A stretch of DNA of 64,000 nt from a candidate division KSB1 bacterium. Its GTDB lineage: Bacteria; Zhuqueibacterota; Zhuqueibacteria; Zhuqueibacterales; Zhuqueibacteraceae. Below the pieces are notes generated by a model that searched no databases, was not told the origin of the DNA, and worked only from the letters and a program-made list of their open reading frames with translations. A program made the translations under genes and the position numbers. The stretch lies in NCBI GenBank assembly GCA_034506255.1, contig JAPDPX010000003.1:372001-436000 (forward strand), in the 5' to 3' direction. This document shows, piece by piece, positions 1 through 9,139 of this stretch. Position 1 is the first letter of the stretch; every line of letters begins with the position of its first letter.

Positions 1-225
1 ATATTTGCGCGAGCCGCACAGCACGGCATGCTCCAGGATGTGGGCGACGCCGGTGGCATCCGGCGGCGGGGTGCGAAAGGTGATGCCGAAGACTTTGTTC
101 TCATCGTCATTTTCGAGCGCGAGCAATTGCGCGCCGGTTTTGACATGGCGGAACAGCAGGGCGCGTGATTTCAATTCGGGAATCTCCTGTTCCCGCAGCA
201 ACTCGAAGCCATGCATCGTGGTCAT
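1..225 (-). CDS. M16C metallopeptidase, presequence-protease (PreP) type, N-terminal fragment
   Basis: The 75 visible N-terminal residues include the inverted zinc motif HxxEH as HILEH, followed by AVLCGSRKY, which is the signature of the M16C/PreP-Cym1 branch of the insulinase family. The family degrades short peptides inside a closed chamber, using the two His and the Glu of HxxEH and a distal Glu beyond the window edge. The ATG at 225 is preceded on the minus strand by GAGGAAA, a good Shine-Dalgarno site, which fixes the start. No signal peptide is visible, so a cytoplasmic location is inferred. Family members are near 1000 aa; nearly all of this gene lies outside the window. Confidence 0.85.
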   Translation of the reverse strand, partial: MTTMHGFELLREQEIPELKSRALLFRHVKTGAQLLALENDDENKVFGITFRTPPPDATGVAHILEHAVLCGSRKY

Positions 226-607
226 GCTTTCCTCTTGTGAAAAGGGACGGCGAATATTCGACTGGTCGAAAACGGAGGCCGCCGCAGCCGGGGCAGGCGA
301 TGCCGGCGCGGCACACCACCGGCCGGTTAATCTAACAAGTTTCCGGCAAATTCCAAGCGTGGTGAAGAGGATGGAAATATCCGAAAGTAGCCCCGGCAGC
401 CGTTTTACATTTGTCGGAAAAAGCGCGGCGAATTTTCGCGACCTTGCGAAAGCGGCGCCATGCGGCGGCCGCGCATGCCTCCCACCAAACTTTTGTTAAT
501 TCGACGACACCCCGCCAGCGCCGGGCCTCATCCGCCCGGCGATTTTCCGGCATGACGTTTGTCCCACGCCGGCAGCGACGGACTCGGTTTTATCCGGAGA
601 GCGAAAA
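226..607. other. Divergent intergenic region, no gene seen
   Basis: This stretch separates the divergently transcribed M16C protease and the polyferredoxin gene, so it must hold both promoters. I see no convincing -35/-10 pair, RNA gene or repeat in it. The short reading frames crossing it have no recognisable features. Confidence 0.5.
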
Positions 608-1747
608 ATGCTGAAGACGGTGCAGCCGGTGCGTGAGAACACTGCCTCAGGGCCGCAGGTGCCACGCCGAAAAATTCCCCCGGAAGCGCGACGCCTGCTC
701 CGCGCCCCCGCCCAACTCGGCTTGCGGGCGCGCTGGTGGTGGCGCTTGCGGTATGATTCCCAGTTCCTGCGGCGGCACTTGCAAATTGCCTTTGCCGCGC
801 TGGTCATTTGGATCGGCGTGGAATTCGTGCTCTTCGTGCGCTGGCTGGAAAGCGGCGGTGTGGGGCCGGCGCCGGAACGACCACCCGGAGTGGAAGGCTT
901 CCTGCCGTTGAGCGGTTTGATCTCGCTCAAACACTGGTGGCTCACCGGCAGCGTCAATCTGATTCATCCGGCGGCGCTGTTCATCCTGCTTGCCATTCTC
1001 ACGCTGGGCGTGCTGTTGCAGAAATCATTCTGTGGCTGGCTCTGCCCGATTGGCCTGCTCTCCGAACTGCACTGGAAGCTGGGCCGCCGGCTGTTCGGCG
1101 GCAATCTGCGCGTGCCGAAGTGGCTGGACTGGCCGCTGCGCGCGCTCAAATACCTGCTGCTCGGTTTCTTTCTTTATGCCATTTTTTGGCAGATGGATTT
1201 GCCCGCGCTCACCGCCTTCATCAACAGCCCCTACAATCAAGTGGCGGATATCAAGATGCTCTATTTTTTCGAGCATATTGACCGCACGACGTTGCGGATC
1301 ATCGGGGTGATCGCGCTGCTGTCACTGCCCGTCAAAAATTTTTGGTGCCGCTATTTGTGCCCCTACGGCGCGCTGCTCGGTGCCGGCAGTCTGCTCAGTC
1401 CGGTCAAAATCACCCGCAATCCGGAACGCTGCATTGATTGCAGCCTGTGCACCAAAGCCTGCCCGGCGAACATCAAAGTCCATCAGGTGAAGCGCGTGTA
1501 TTCCGACGAGTGCATGGCCTGCCTGGCCTGCGCCCGCGTGTGCCCGGTGAAAGACACGCTCGATTTGTGCACCATTGTGCGCGGGCAGCGGGTGCCGGCC
1601 CCGGTGCTGGCCGCGCTGATCACAGGCCTGTTCGTTGCCGTCACCGGCGCCGCCATGCTGGCCGGCCTCTGGCAAAACTCGATCAGTCACACAGAATATT
1701 TGCGGCACCTGCCGCGCATCGAGTCCTACGGACATCCGGGAAGGTAG
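608..1747 (+). CDS. NapH/CcoG-like membrane polyferredoxin (4Fe-4S protein)
   Basis: A 379-residue membrane protein with two C-terminal ferredoxin motifs, CIDCSLCTKACP (about residues 275-286) and CMACLACARVCP (about 302-313), each suited to one 4Fe-4S cluster. Two membrane-proximal FCGWLCP and FWCRYLCPYG motifs (near 140 and 246) are typical of the NapH/NosR/CcoG superfamily, which passes electrons across or along the inner membrane. Several hydrophobic segments run from residue 60 to 245, and one more follows the clusters (about 328-350). The ATG at 608 follows GGAGAGCGAAAA. No partner oxidoreductase is adjacent, so the electron donor and acceptor are unknown. Confidence 0.8.
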   Translation: MLKTVQPVRENTASGPQVPRRKIPPEARRLLRAPAQLGLRARWWWRLRYDSQFLRRHLQIAFAALVIWIGVEFVLFVRWLESGGVGPAPERPPGVEGFLPLSGLISLKHWWLTGSVNLIHPAALFILLAILTLGVLLQKSFCGWLCPIGLLSELHWKLGRRLFGGNLRVPKWLDWPLRALKYLLLGFFLYAIFWQMDLPALTAFINSPYNQVADIKMLYFFEHIDRTTLRIIGVIALLSLPVKNFWCRYLCPYGALLGAGSLLSPVKITRNPERCIDCSLCTKACPANIKVHQVKRVYSDECMACLACARVCPVKDTLDLCTIVRGQRVPAPVLAALITGLFVAVTGAAMLAGLWQNSISHTEYLRHLPRIESYGHPGR

Positions 1748-1980
1748 TGGGCCCGCTTCCCCCGACCCAACTCCCCGGGCGGGAAAAGTGCGTGACGACA
1801 AGCCGCTGTTGGTGTGCGCACGCCCGCGGACATCGAATCCTCTGCCCGCCCGCCTTCAATCAGCTTTTCCCATTTGAACCGGTCAAGACCACGCTGCGGC
1901 ATGCGCTGCAGCCCGGTGAGGAGTTTGCGGTCACCTGCGGTGCAGTGGAAACATGATTTGCCCTCCCGTCCTCTGTCCGA

Positions 1981-2031
1981 TTCTCCCGCGAAAACGAACT
2001 CCCACGAAAAAAGCCAAGGCGTGGGAGGTCA
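1981..2031. repeat. CCCACGAAAA palindromic repeat, copy B1
   Basis: Contains CCCGCGAAAACG and CCCACGAAAAAAG followed by GCGTGGG, an imperfect version of the CCCACGAAAA...TTTTCGTGGG hairpin seen at 20258, 20548, 24400 and 33280. It lies directly beside the larger repeat A1. Confidence 0.5.
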
Positions 2032-2040
2032 CTTTGCAGT

Positions 2041-2349
2041 GCCTGAAATTTGCATCCAGATTGATCTCCTCCGCGAGGGACGCTGCTTTGATCGCGACAG
2101 CCAGCCACCCAAGGGGTGGTATATAAAAAATTTTGCGGGCAACGTTGCTGTTAACTCCGGTAGGAGTGAACTGTTTTTTAAGTGAAGCGGCATCTCGCAT
2201 TTCCCAAAACTCCGTCAGGAGTGACCTGCCTGGCCCTCCTTGAAAAGACCGCGCCAGATCATGGGAAATTTGACAGGCCACTCCTGACGGAGTTTTGTGG
2301 GCACGCCATCCCTTTCGGGCAACAGCAAGCCAACATGCAAAATTCAGGA
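2041..2349 (-). repeat. ~308-bp dispersed intergenic repeat, copy A1
   Basis: Read on the minus strand this segment aligns almost end to end with 15487-15793 on the plus strand, from CCTGAATTTTGCATG to the final GCAAATTTC/GCAAAATTC block. It contains three ACTCC-N4-GGAGT mini-palindromes; two of them form a long inverted repeat (about 2205-2230 against 2276-2302) with a ~45-base loop. A CCACC...GGGTGG hairpin lies near 2107-2121. It sits between the polyferredoxin gene and the E2 promoter. The rest of the 1748-2529 gap holds copy B1, this repeat and that promoter; I see no gene. Confidence 0.8.
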
Positions 2350-2431
2350 AACAACAGGGTGTTTCCGGCAAGGTCGCCGGGCCTGCCGGCCAACATGCCT
2401 CCCCAACACCAAGTTTTTCCCGAGAAGAAAT

Positions 2432-2460
2432 TTGACAAACGAGGCCGGTTTTCGTATCTT
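2432..2460 (+). promoter_or_regulatory. Sigma70-type promoter for the E2-lipA operon
   Basis: TTGACA at 2432-2437, a 17-base spacer, and TATCTT at 2455-2460. The -35 box is perfect and the -10 has one or two mismatches. A transcript from here would have a leader of about 63 bases before the ATG at 2530. Confidence 0.65.
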
Positions 2461-2529
2461 TGCCGCCGTTCTGGCGCCCGCACCGCCGTTTTCCTTACTG
2501 CTTTTCATTCAACAGAAAAAGGGTTGCTC

Positions 2530-3876
2530 ATGGCAAAGATAGACATGGTGATGCCGCAAATGGGCGAGAGCATCGCCGAAGGCACGATCCTCAAGTGGCT
2601 CAAGAACGTCGGCGACAAAGTCGAGCGCGACGAAACCATTCTTGAAATCAGCACCGACAAAGTCGATTCGGAAATACCCGCACCCGCCGCGGGGGTGCTC
2701 ACGAAAATTCTCGTGGAAGAGGGCAAAACCGTGGCGGTGGGCACCCCCATCGCTGTGATCGAGACCGATGTCACTGCCGCCGCCGAGGGCAATGGCAGGG
2801 CGGCACAACCCGCGGCAGCGGCACCGGCCACGCCGGCGGCAGCAGTGACCGCAGAAGCGCCGGTCTCCGTGCCCGCAGCCGGCGGCGAAGTGATGCGTGA
2901 AGGCAGGCGCTTTTATTCGCCGCTGGTGCGCGAGATCGCCAGACAGGAAAACCTCACGATGGCGGAATTGGAGGCGATTCCCGGCTCCGGAGAGGGCGGT
3001 CGCGTCACCAAGAGGGACATACTCGCTTATCTGGAACAGCGCAAGGCCAGGCCTGCGGCACCCGCACCGCCTGCTGCGGTCACGCCCGCGAAACCTGCAG
3101 CGCCGGCCCCCGCCCCTGTCGTGGTGACCGCGAAACCGGCGGCGCCGGTGGCGGCTCCCGCGCCGGTCACGCTGCCTCAGGATCAGGAGCGCGTCGAGAT
3201 CGTGCCGATGGACAACATGCGCCGCCGCATCGCCGAGCACATGGTGATGAGCAAGCAAACCTCGCCGCATGTGTATTCGGTTTCGGTGTGCGATCTCACC
3301 CGCATCGTGAAGTATCGCGAGCGCGTCAAAAACGAATTCGAGCAGCGCGAAGGCACCAAGCTCACCTACACACCCTTCTTCCTGGCGGCCTGCGTGCGTG
3401 CCATCCGGGAATTTCCATTGATCAATGCCAGCATCGAGGGTACCAACATCATCATCAAGAAGGCGATCAATCTCGGGGTGGCGGTGGCGCTGGACAACGG
3501 CCTGATCGTGCCGGTGATCAAGAACGCCGATGCGCTCAACCTGGTGGGGCTGGCGCGCGCCACCAACGACCTCGCGCAGCGCGCCCGCCACAAACAATTG
3601 AAACCCGATGAAGTGCAGGGCGGCACCTTCAGCGTCACCAACATGGGCAGCTTCGGCAACCTGTTCGGCATCCCGGTGATCAACCAGCCGCAGGTCGCGA
3701 TTCTCGGCATCGGTGCGATTCGCAAAACGCCGGTGGTGGTCGGTGACGGCATCGCCATTCGCGACATCGTCTACCTGTCGCTCTCTTATGATCACCGCCT
3801 GATCGACGGCGCCTATGGCGGGCAATTCCTGCAGCGCATCGTCGAACATCTGGAAGCATTCGAGCTGCCGCAATGA
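2530..3876 (+). CDS. Dihydrolipoamide acyltransferase, E2 of a 2-oxoacid dehydrogenase complex
   Basis: A 448-residue E2 component. The N-terminal lipoyl domain (about 1-80) has the lipoylated lysine at K44 in STDKVDS. An Ala/Pro-rich linker follows, then a peripheral-subunit-binding domain (about 127-170), a second Ala/Pro linker, and the acyltransferase core (about 218-448) with the active-site motif DHRLIDG near 421. The start is the ATG at 2530; the frame is open further upstream, but that part lies in a repeat and the promoter. The gene overlaps lipA by four bases. Core features fit a branched-chain or pyruvate type E2, which cannot be told apart here. E1 and E3 genes are not in the window. 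Confidence 0.9.
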   Translation: MAKIDMVMPQMGESIAEGTILKWLKNVGDKVERDETILEISTDKVDSEIPAPAAGVLTKILVEEGKTVAVGTPIAVIETDVTAAAEGNGRAAQPAAAAPATPAAAVTAEAPVSVPAAGGEVMREGRRFYSPLVREIARQENLTMAELEAIPGSGEGGRVTKRDILAYLEQRKARPAAPAPPAAVTPAKPAAPAPAPVVVTAKPAAPVAAPAPVTLPQDQERVEIVPMDNMRRRIAEHMVMSKQTSPHVYSVSVCDLTRIVKYRERVKNEFEQREGTKLTYTPFFLAACVRAIREFPLINASIEGTNIIIKKAINLGVAVALDNGLIVPVIKNADALNLVGLARATNDLAQRARHKQLKPDEVQGGTFSVTNMGSFGNLFGIPVINQPQVAILGIGAIRKTPVVVGDGIAIRDIVYLSLSYDHRLIDGAYGGQFLQRIVEHLEAFELPQ

Positions 3877-4778
3877 GCACCGTTCTCCCCCTTCTCGACT
3901 CCGGCATGCGCCCGCCGCTGCGGGTGACGCCGCGACCGGCATGGCTGAAGGTCAAAATCCCGGGTGGCGAAGGCTATCACGAGATCAAGCAGCTCGTTGA
4001 CCGGCACCGCCTGCACACGGTCTGTGAAGAGGCGCGCTGCCCGAACATCGCGGAGTGCTGGAGCCGGCGCAGTGCGACGTTCATGATTCTCGGCGACATC
4101 TGCACGCGCAGTTGCGGTTTTTGTGCGGTGAAGACCGGCCGGCCCGCCGGGCTGGACTGGGATGAGCCGCGCCGGGTCGCCGAAGCCGTGGCATGCCTCA
4201 ATCTGCGCCATGCCGTCATCACCTCGGTCAATCGCGACGAATTGCCCGACGGCGGCGCCGCCCTGTTCGCGGCCACCATTCGCGCGGTGCGCGCCCGCGT
4301 GCCCGGCTGCAGCATCGAGGTGTTGATTCCCGATTTCAAGGGCAATCAGGCCGCGCTGCACACCGTGCTGGAGGCCGGGCCCGAGATTCTCAATCACAAT
4401 GTCGAAACCATTGCGCGGTTGTATCGCCGCGTGCGGCCGCAGGCGAATTACCGCCAGTCGCTGGAATTGTTGCAGCGCGCAAAAAAAGCGGGCGCCGTGA
4501 CCAAATCAGGTTTCATGCTCGGCCTGGGCGAGACCCTCGCGGAGGCCAAAGCCCTGCTGGTGGATTTGCACGCCACCGGGCTGGACATCGCGACCATTGG
4601 CCAATATTTGCAGCCCACCCCCGCTCATGTGCCGGTCGCGCGTTTTGTGCCGCCGGCAGAGTTCCAGGAGTTGAAGGAATACGGCCTGGCGCTCGGCCTG
4701 CGCCATGTGGAGTCCGGGCCGCTGGTGCGCAGCTCGTATCATGCCGATGAACAAGCGCAGCCGGTGAGAGCTCGCTGA
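3873..4778 (+). CDS. lipA: Lipoyl synthase
   Basis: A radical-SAM enzyme of 301 residues that inserts two sulfur atoms into protein-bound octanoyl groups to make lipoyl cofactor. Both cluster motifs are present: the auxiliary-cluster cysteines C51, C56 and C62, and the radical-SAM CxxxCxxC at C77, C81 and C84. The C-terminal [11 protein letters not shown] motif of LipA is also intact. Its ATG overlaps the stop of the E2 gene (ATGA), so the two are probably translationally coupled. The neighbour's K44 lipoyl site is the obvious substrate. No lipB follows, so octanoyl transfer must be encoded elsewhere. Confidence 0.97.
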   Translation: MSTVLPLLDSGMRPPLRVTPRPAWLKVKIPGGEGYHEIKQLVDRHRLHTVCEEARCPNIAECWSRRSATFMILGDICTRSCGFCAVKTGRPAGLDWDEPRRVAEAVACLNLRHAVITSVNRDELPDGGAALFAATIRAVRARVPGCSIEVLIPDFKGNQAALHTVLEAGPEILNHNVETIARLYRRVRPQANYRQSLELLQRAKKAGAVTKSGFMLGLGETLAEAKALLVDLHATGLDIATIGQYLQPTPAHVPVARFVPPAEFQELKEYGLALGLRHVESGPLVRSSYHADEQAQPVRAR

Positions 4779-5375
4779 ACCGATTCTCGCGATGGCGAAA
4801 GGGGAGGTGACCATGTCAGAACAAAGGGGAGAGATTCCCGCCGTGTGACGCTTGCGGCGGCGGGCGCGCGGGCAGAAGTCGCGTGGATTTGCCTGCGGGT
4901 TGTGGTGTGCGGGAAGCCGACGCGGTGCCAGCTTGCCGTCCAGATACAAGTCAGGCCGGCCGGCACTGCAAAATCATCTTCACGGATGGTGATGGCTTTT
5001 CCTGTGTCATTGTCCATGCCCGGCCGGGCATTCACTACAACGTTAAGTTGGCCCCTCCACCTCCAAATGCCATTCTGTAAGAATTTTTGAGTGCTTGGGA
5101 TAATGTCAGAATAAGTTTCAATCCCAGTCCTGAGGAAGATTTTTGCGGAATGACAGTTTTGCGTTGTGGAGTGGATTTGAACGCAACGTTGTATGGATGG
5201 ATTCCCTGTGCGCAGTTGCCTTCAGGCACCAACCCTGAAGGGGCTGCTGCGACAGTCATTCGCCAGGCTGTTTCGTGACGGCAAAGGACTGGGCTGTGGC
5301 ACGCTGTCGCCGGGCAGGCCTGCGGCGGGCGGGATGATGACCGTGTGAGTTGGCGCCATTCAGCGCAGCCGGCCG
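4779..5375. other. Intergenic region, no supported gene
   Basis: About 600 bases between lipA and the convergent lipoprotein gene. A strong GGGGAGGTGACC ribosome-binding-like site precedes an 11-codon frame at 4813-4848, which is too short to call. Other short frames on both strands lack any family feature or consistent start signal. Confidence 0.5.
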
Positions 5376-5798
5376 CTATTCGAATGTATAGTTGCTCACC
5401 GTCCAGCGGCCGTCGGCGAGGGTGGTGTTGATGAGAATGTCGCGCTGCATCTTGCCGCTCCCCTGGCGCGGCTCGATGGTGATTTGAAAAACGAACGAGA
5501 CGTGCCGGGCATCATCATCGGTGCGCGCCATCATTTCATAGTCCAGGAACGGCTTCAAGCGGTGAAACTCTTGTTCGCCCTCCTCGAAGACCCGCGCGCC
5601 ACCCTTGAGTGATTCGATCTCGCGGCGCAGCTTGTCGGCCGCCAGACCGCTGGCAATTTCCAGCGCGTGGGTTTGGTTGAGTTCGATGAGATAGCGATAG
5701 CAGAAAGCCTCGGCAATCTCGCGGGGATCATTGCCCGGCCCGCAGGCAGCCAGCAGTATCGCGAGGCCGGCCCAGACGGGCCACATTTTTTTTCGCAT
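5376..5798 (-). CDS. Small predicted lipoprotein of unknown function
   Basis: A 140-residue protein with an N-terminal signal sequence ending in the lipobox LAAC (cysteine near residue 19), so it is expected to be lipid-anchored by the Lgt pathway, whose enzyme is encoded at 18343. The mature part is a compact alpha+beta sequence with an early helix, a central charged segment and C-terminal strands ending GRWTVSNYTFE, which is reminiscent of NTF2-like or DUF4878-like lipoproteins. That resemblance is weak. It is transcribed away from the HMA gene, with about 140 bases to the promoter at 5941. Confidence 0.7.
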   Translation of the reverse strand: MRKKMWPVWAGLAILLAACGPGNDPREIAEAFCYRYLIELNQTHALEIASGLAADKLRREIESLKGGARVFEEGEQEFHRLKPFLDYEMMARTDDDARHVSFVFQITIEPRQGSGKMQRDILINTTLADGRWTVSNYTFE

Positions 5799-5940
5799 TT
5801 TTCCCTCGGCGTTGCGACCAGCGTTTTTTGATTTTGCCCACTACATGACCGCCACAAGCCCGGGCCGCCGCAGGCAATTACGCTCCAGGCGTTGTCAGTG
5901 ACTGGCCGTTGCGCCGGCCAAAATAGGGCGGCAGGCCGGG

Positions 5941-5989
5941 AATGTCAAGCGAAAACCTGCTTGACATTCCAGCAGACAGGGCTTATATT
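5941..5989 (+). promoter_or_regulatory. Near-consensus promoter overlapped by a 10-bp inverted repeat
   Basis: TTGACA (5961-5966), a 17-base spacer and TATATT (5984-5989) form a near-perfect sigma70 promoter for the HMA gene. AATGTCAAGC (5941-5950) and GCTTGACATT (5959-5968) are perfect 10-base inverted repeats, and the second arm covers the -35 box. This geometry suits a repressor operator. The regulator is unknown; a metal-responsive one would fit the gene. Confidence 0.7.
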
Positions 5990-6031
5990 GGCCGACCTTT
6001 TGAGCCCCACAAGAACGCAATGGAGGTCAAT

Positions 6032-6415
6032 GTGAAAAAATTCATCTTTGCCGGTGTGGCCATTCCTGCCATGATATTCGCGGGTTTTCTGCTGCTGCCG
6101 CAACAGGGCGTGGTGCAGAGCGCGGTGATTCCGGTGTCGGGCATGACGTGTGAGGGTTGCGCCGCGAAGATCACGCAGGCGCTCGAGAAACTCAACGGTG
6201 TCAAGGCGGTGGCAGTGAGCCTCGCCAAACGGCAAGCCAGCGTGCAATTCGACGCGGCAGTGATTTCGGAAGCCGCGATCGCGGCGGCGATTACGAAGCT
6301 GGGTTATCAGATCGGGACTGCCGGTGCCGGGACGCCGCCGGCCGGCTGTGAAAGCGAGGGCAAGGAGGCCAGTGGCGGATGCTGCACCGCCAAAGCCAGG
6401 CCCTCCAGTACCTGA
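6032..6415 (+). CDS. Membrane-anchored HMA-domain (MerP/CopZ-like) metal-binding protein
   Basis: The GTG at 6032 is chosen because GGAGGT lies five bases upstream; an in-frame ATG at 6020 is less well placed. The 127-residue product has an N-terminal hydrophobic segment (signal peptide or anchor, about 4-24), then one HMA domain (about 31-100) with the metal-binding GMTCEGC motif at C40 and C43. A Gly/Cys-rich tail carries three further cysteines. HMA proteins bind soft metals such as Cu(I), Hg(II) or Zn(II). The export signal makes it look more like periplasmic MerP than cytosolic CopZ. No merT, copA or merA is adjacent. Confidence 0.8.
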   Translation: MKKFIFAGVAIPAMIFAGFLLLPQQGVVQSAVIPVSGMTCEGCAAKITQALEKLNGVKAVAVSLAKRQASVQFDAAVISEAAIAAAITKLGYQIGTAGAGTPPAGCESEGKEASGGCCTAKARPSST

Positions 6416-6535
6416 TGCGTGACACAAGTTGTTGATGAATTGGAGCCCCGCCTCGAAAGAACGCTGTGCTGTTGGCAGCGGGGATGAAGTGGCGGGGCTT
6501 CGTTTTGAATGGATGCCGCGGTTATCTTTTTGACC

Positions 6536-7618
6536 ATGCGACTGAAACTCGTGGCCAGCCTGCTGATCAGCGTGCTCTTCACCTGTCTCGCTTTTCGTGG
6601 AATCGATTTTGCGGTGATGTGGCGCACGCTGCGACAGGCCAACTATTGGCTGTTGGCGCCGACCGTGCTGCTGATGTATGTCAGTTTGTGTTTGCGCGCC
6701 GTGCGCTGGGGCTATTTCATGAAGCCGATCAGGACGGTGGCGGTCAGGCAGTTGTTCGCAGCGATGATGATCGGCTACTATGGCAACAATGTCTTCCCTT
6801 TTCGCCTGGGGGAGGTGTTGCGGGCCTACGCGATCGGCAAGTCCGCGGGCGTGTCGCGCATGGCCTCCTTCGCAACCATCTTTGTCGAGCGCATCGTGGA
6901 TGTCATTTCCCTGCTGCTGCTGCTGGGGGTCTCGCTGTTGTTTCACGATTATCCCGCCTGGATCGAACGCGGTGGCGCGCTGCTGCTCGCCGTCACGGTG
7001 GTTTGCACCGTGTTCATTGTTTTCCTGATGGAGCGCACCGAAAAGACGCTCGCTTTCGTCACCCGGCTCATGCGCTTTTTCCCAGTGAAGGTGCAGGCGG
7101 CCGTGCGCGGGCTGCTCGCCTCGTTTCTCGAGGGTTTTGGCGTGTTCAAACGAACAGAGCATTATTGGTCGGTGGTGTGGCAGTCGCTCGCCATTTGGCT
7201 GTGTTATGCCGCGATCGTGTTCGTGACGCTCGAGGCTTTCGATCTTAACCGCCAATATCAAATGCCGCCCGGTGCCAGTCTGGTGATTTTGGTGATGACC
7301 AGTATTGCGATCATGGTACCGGCCGCCCCCGGCTACGTCGGTTCGTTTCACTGGGTCTGCCAGCAGGCGCTGGTGCTCTTTGGGGTCTCCGCCAGTGAGT
7401 CGCTCGGGTTCGCCGTGGTCTCCCACGTGGTGAATTTCATTCCGATTACGCTGCTGGGCTTTTACTACTACTATCGCCAGCATTTGCATCTGCACGAAGC
7501 GGTTGCCCGGACCCCACTCGATCCCGTCGCTCCCGACAACGCCATGCCGCCCTGCCAGCCGGCAACCCACAATGCGGATCGCCAGCCGCAGTTCGAAGAG
7601 AATGTAACCCGAACGTGA
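6536..7618 (+). CDS. Lysylphosphatidylglycerol-synthase-TM / flippase-like (UPF0104) membrane protein
   Basis: A 360-residue polytopic protein of the family found in the membrane half of MprF and in archaeal AglD-type proteins. The N-terminus (MRLKLVAS...FRGIDF), the YYGNNVFPFRLGEVLRAY motif and the FATIFVERIVDV segment are characteristic. The family moves lipids or lipid-linked sugars between leaflets. The ATG at 6536 starts exactly at the first membrane segment; an in-frame ATG at 6509 would add nine residues. No synthase domain is attached. It is followed one base later by an MFS exporter, so the two are likely co-transcribed. Confidence 0.8.
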   Translation: MRLKLVASLLISVLFTCLAFRGIDFAVMWRTLRQANYWLLAPTVLLMYVSLCLRAVRWGYFMKPIRTVAVRQLFAAMMIGYYGNNVFPFRLGEVLRAYAIGKSAGVSRMASFATIFVERIVDVISLLLLLGVSLLFHDYPAWIERGGALLLAVTVVCTVFIVFLMERTEKTLAFVTRLMRFFPVKVQAAVRGLLASFLEGFGVFKRTEHYWSVVWQSLAIWLCYAAIVFVTLEAFDLNRQYQMPPGASLVILVMTSIAIMVPAAPGYVGSFHWVCQQALVLFGVSASESLGFAVVSHVVNFIPITLLGFYYYYRQHLHLHEAVARTPLDPVAPDNAMPPCQPATHNADRQPQFEENVTRT

Positions 7619-7619
7619 C

Positions 7620-9131
7620 ATGTTTTTTGCCGATCAATCCCGCCCTGTTGTGCTGGTCACACTTGCCATCTTTTTGCAGGTGCTGCTGGCGGCGCTGGAC
7701 ACCACCATCGTCAGTACGGCCATGCCCACCGTGGTCGCCGCACTTGGCGGGTTGCACTTGTATAGCAGCGTGTTTTCGGTCTACATGATTGCCAGCACCA
7801 TCGCCACCCCCATCGCCGGCAAGCTCTCCGATCAATTCAACCGCAAGCGGATGTATCTCGCGAGCCTCTTCGCTTTTTTGGTGACTTCGATGCTGTGCGG
7901 CGCGGCGCCCGGCATGATTTGGCTCATTGTCGGCCGCGCCCTGCAGGGTCTGGCCGGCGGCACCATGTTCGCCATTTCCCTGAGCCTGGTCGCCGTGCTC
8001 TATGCCCCACATGAACGCGGCCGGATTCAGGGCATCATCAGTTCATTGTGGGCGATCGCCAGCATGATCGGCCCGCCACTCGGCGGCTACGTGGTGCAGC
8101 ATCTTTCCTGGCGCTGGGCTTTTTATCTCAATCTGCCGGTTGGCATCCTGGCGATGGTCTTCGTCCATCGTTTTTTGCGCGAACCCGCCCTCGCAGGCAA
8201 GCAGACTACCATCGATTATGCCGGCGCCGCCCTGCTCACCACCGTGGTGGCAGGCGTGATGGTGGTGTCGAACAACCTGCAGGTTTTCTCCCGCCTGGCG
8301 TTGCTGTTGGTTGGCGCGCTGCTGGTGTTGCTGCTGCTCGTGCTTCTGCACATAGAACGGCGTGCAGCCGCACCCATCCTGCCACTCGCCTTGTTGCGCC
8401 AGCGCGAGATAGCGGCCGCCAATCTCACCACGTTCCTCACCAGTGTCTGTACTTTCGGCTTCATAGTCTTTGCTCCGCTGTTTGTGCAGGGCGTGTTGTC
8501 GGGCACTGCCACGCAGGCGGGATTGGTGCTGATTCCGCTCAGCATTGGCTGGGGCGGCGGGAGTTTCCTCTCCGCGCACTTTTTGAACCGGCTGGGTTAC
8601 CGGCCGGTGGCCGTGCTGGGTGCGGTGCTCATGCTCATCGGCTTCGGCTACCTGAACTTCACCACCCACATGCCCGCGTTGGCCGGGATCGCTGCGGTCG
8701 GTTGTTTGATCGGGATCGGCATGGGGTTGGCCACCAATGTCGTCACCGTGGCGGTGCAGAACAGTGCGCCATCGGAACATCTCGGCGCCGCCACCTCGTC
8801 AACGATTTTCGCGCGTGCGCTCGGCGGCGCGCTCGGGGTCAGCATTCTGGGCGCGATTCTGGCCGGCCGCGTGGCGGCGTTGCTTGGTGACACGACGGCC
8901 GGTGGCGTCAATGACGGGCTGGCGGAGATTCGCACCCTGTTGTTGCCGGAAACGCGCGCCCAGCTTCCGCCGCAAGCATATGCACATTTGCAGCTCGGCC
9001 TGGCGGCGGGCCTGCACGCTGTGTTCGCTGCTTGTGCGGTGCTGACGCTGGCGGCCTTCTTCGTGAGCTTGCGCGTTTCGACGCAACGGCCGTACACAGA
9101 CAGCAAGACCCTCCCGGCAACTGTTCGCTGA
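7620..9131 (+). CDS. MFS multidrug exporter, DHA2 (EmrB/QacA) family
   Basis: A 503-residue transporter with about 14 hydrophobic segments. The first helix carries LDTTIVSTAMPT, the DHA2 signature, and loop 2-3 carries the motif A version GKLSDQFNRKRMY. A motif-C-like GPPLGGYV sits near helix 5. These are proton-drug antiporters; the substrate cannot be predicted from sequence. The start codon lies one base after the stop of the flippase-like gene, and the metalloenzyme gene follows after eight bases, suggesting one operon of three. Confidence 0.88.
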   Translation: MFFADQSRPVVLVTLAIFLQVLLAALDTTIVSTAMPTVVAALGGLHLYSSVFSVYMIASTIATPIAGKLSDQFNRKRMYLASLFAFLVTSMLCGAAPGMIWLIVGRALQGLAGGTMFAISLSLVAVLYAPHERGRIQGIISSLWAIASMIGPPLGGYVVQHLSWRWAFYLNLPVGILAMVFVHRFLREPALAGKQTTIDYAGAALLTTVVAGVMVVSNNLQVFSRLALLLVGALLVLLLLVLLHIERRAAAPILPLALLRQREIAAANLTTFLTSVCTFGFIVFAPLFVQGVLSGTATQAGLVLIPLSIGWGGGSFLSAHFLNRLGYRPVAVLGAVLMLIGFGYLNFTTHMPALAGIAAVGCLIGIGMGLATNVVTVAVQNSAPSEHLGAATSSTIFARALGGALGVSILGAILAGRVAALLGDTTAGGVNDGLAEIRTLLLPETRAQLPPQAYAHLQLGLAAGLHAVFAACAVLTLAAFFVSLRVSTQRPYTDSKTLPATVR

Positions 9132-9139
9132 TCGGCATC

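Noticed and set aside
4813..4848. 11-codon frame after a strong GGGGAGGTGACC site, possible leader peptide
   Set aside because: It follows lipA with no downstream gene in the same direction to regulate, and such short frames arise by chance.
5945..7621. 558-codon minus-strand frame
   Set aside because: It is opposite the HMA and flippase-like genes and has no recognisable domain.
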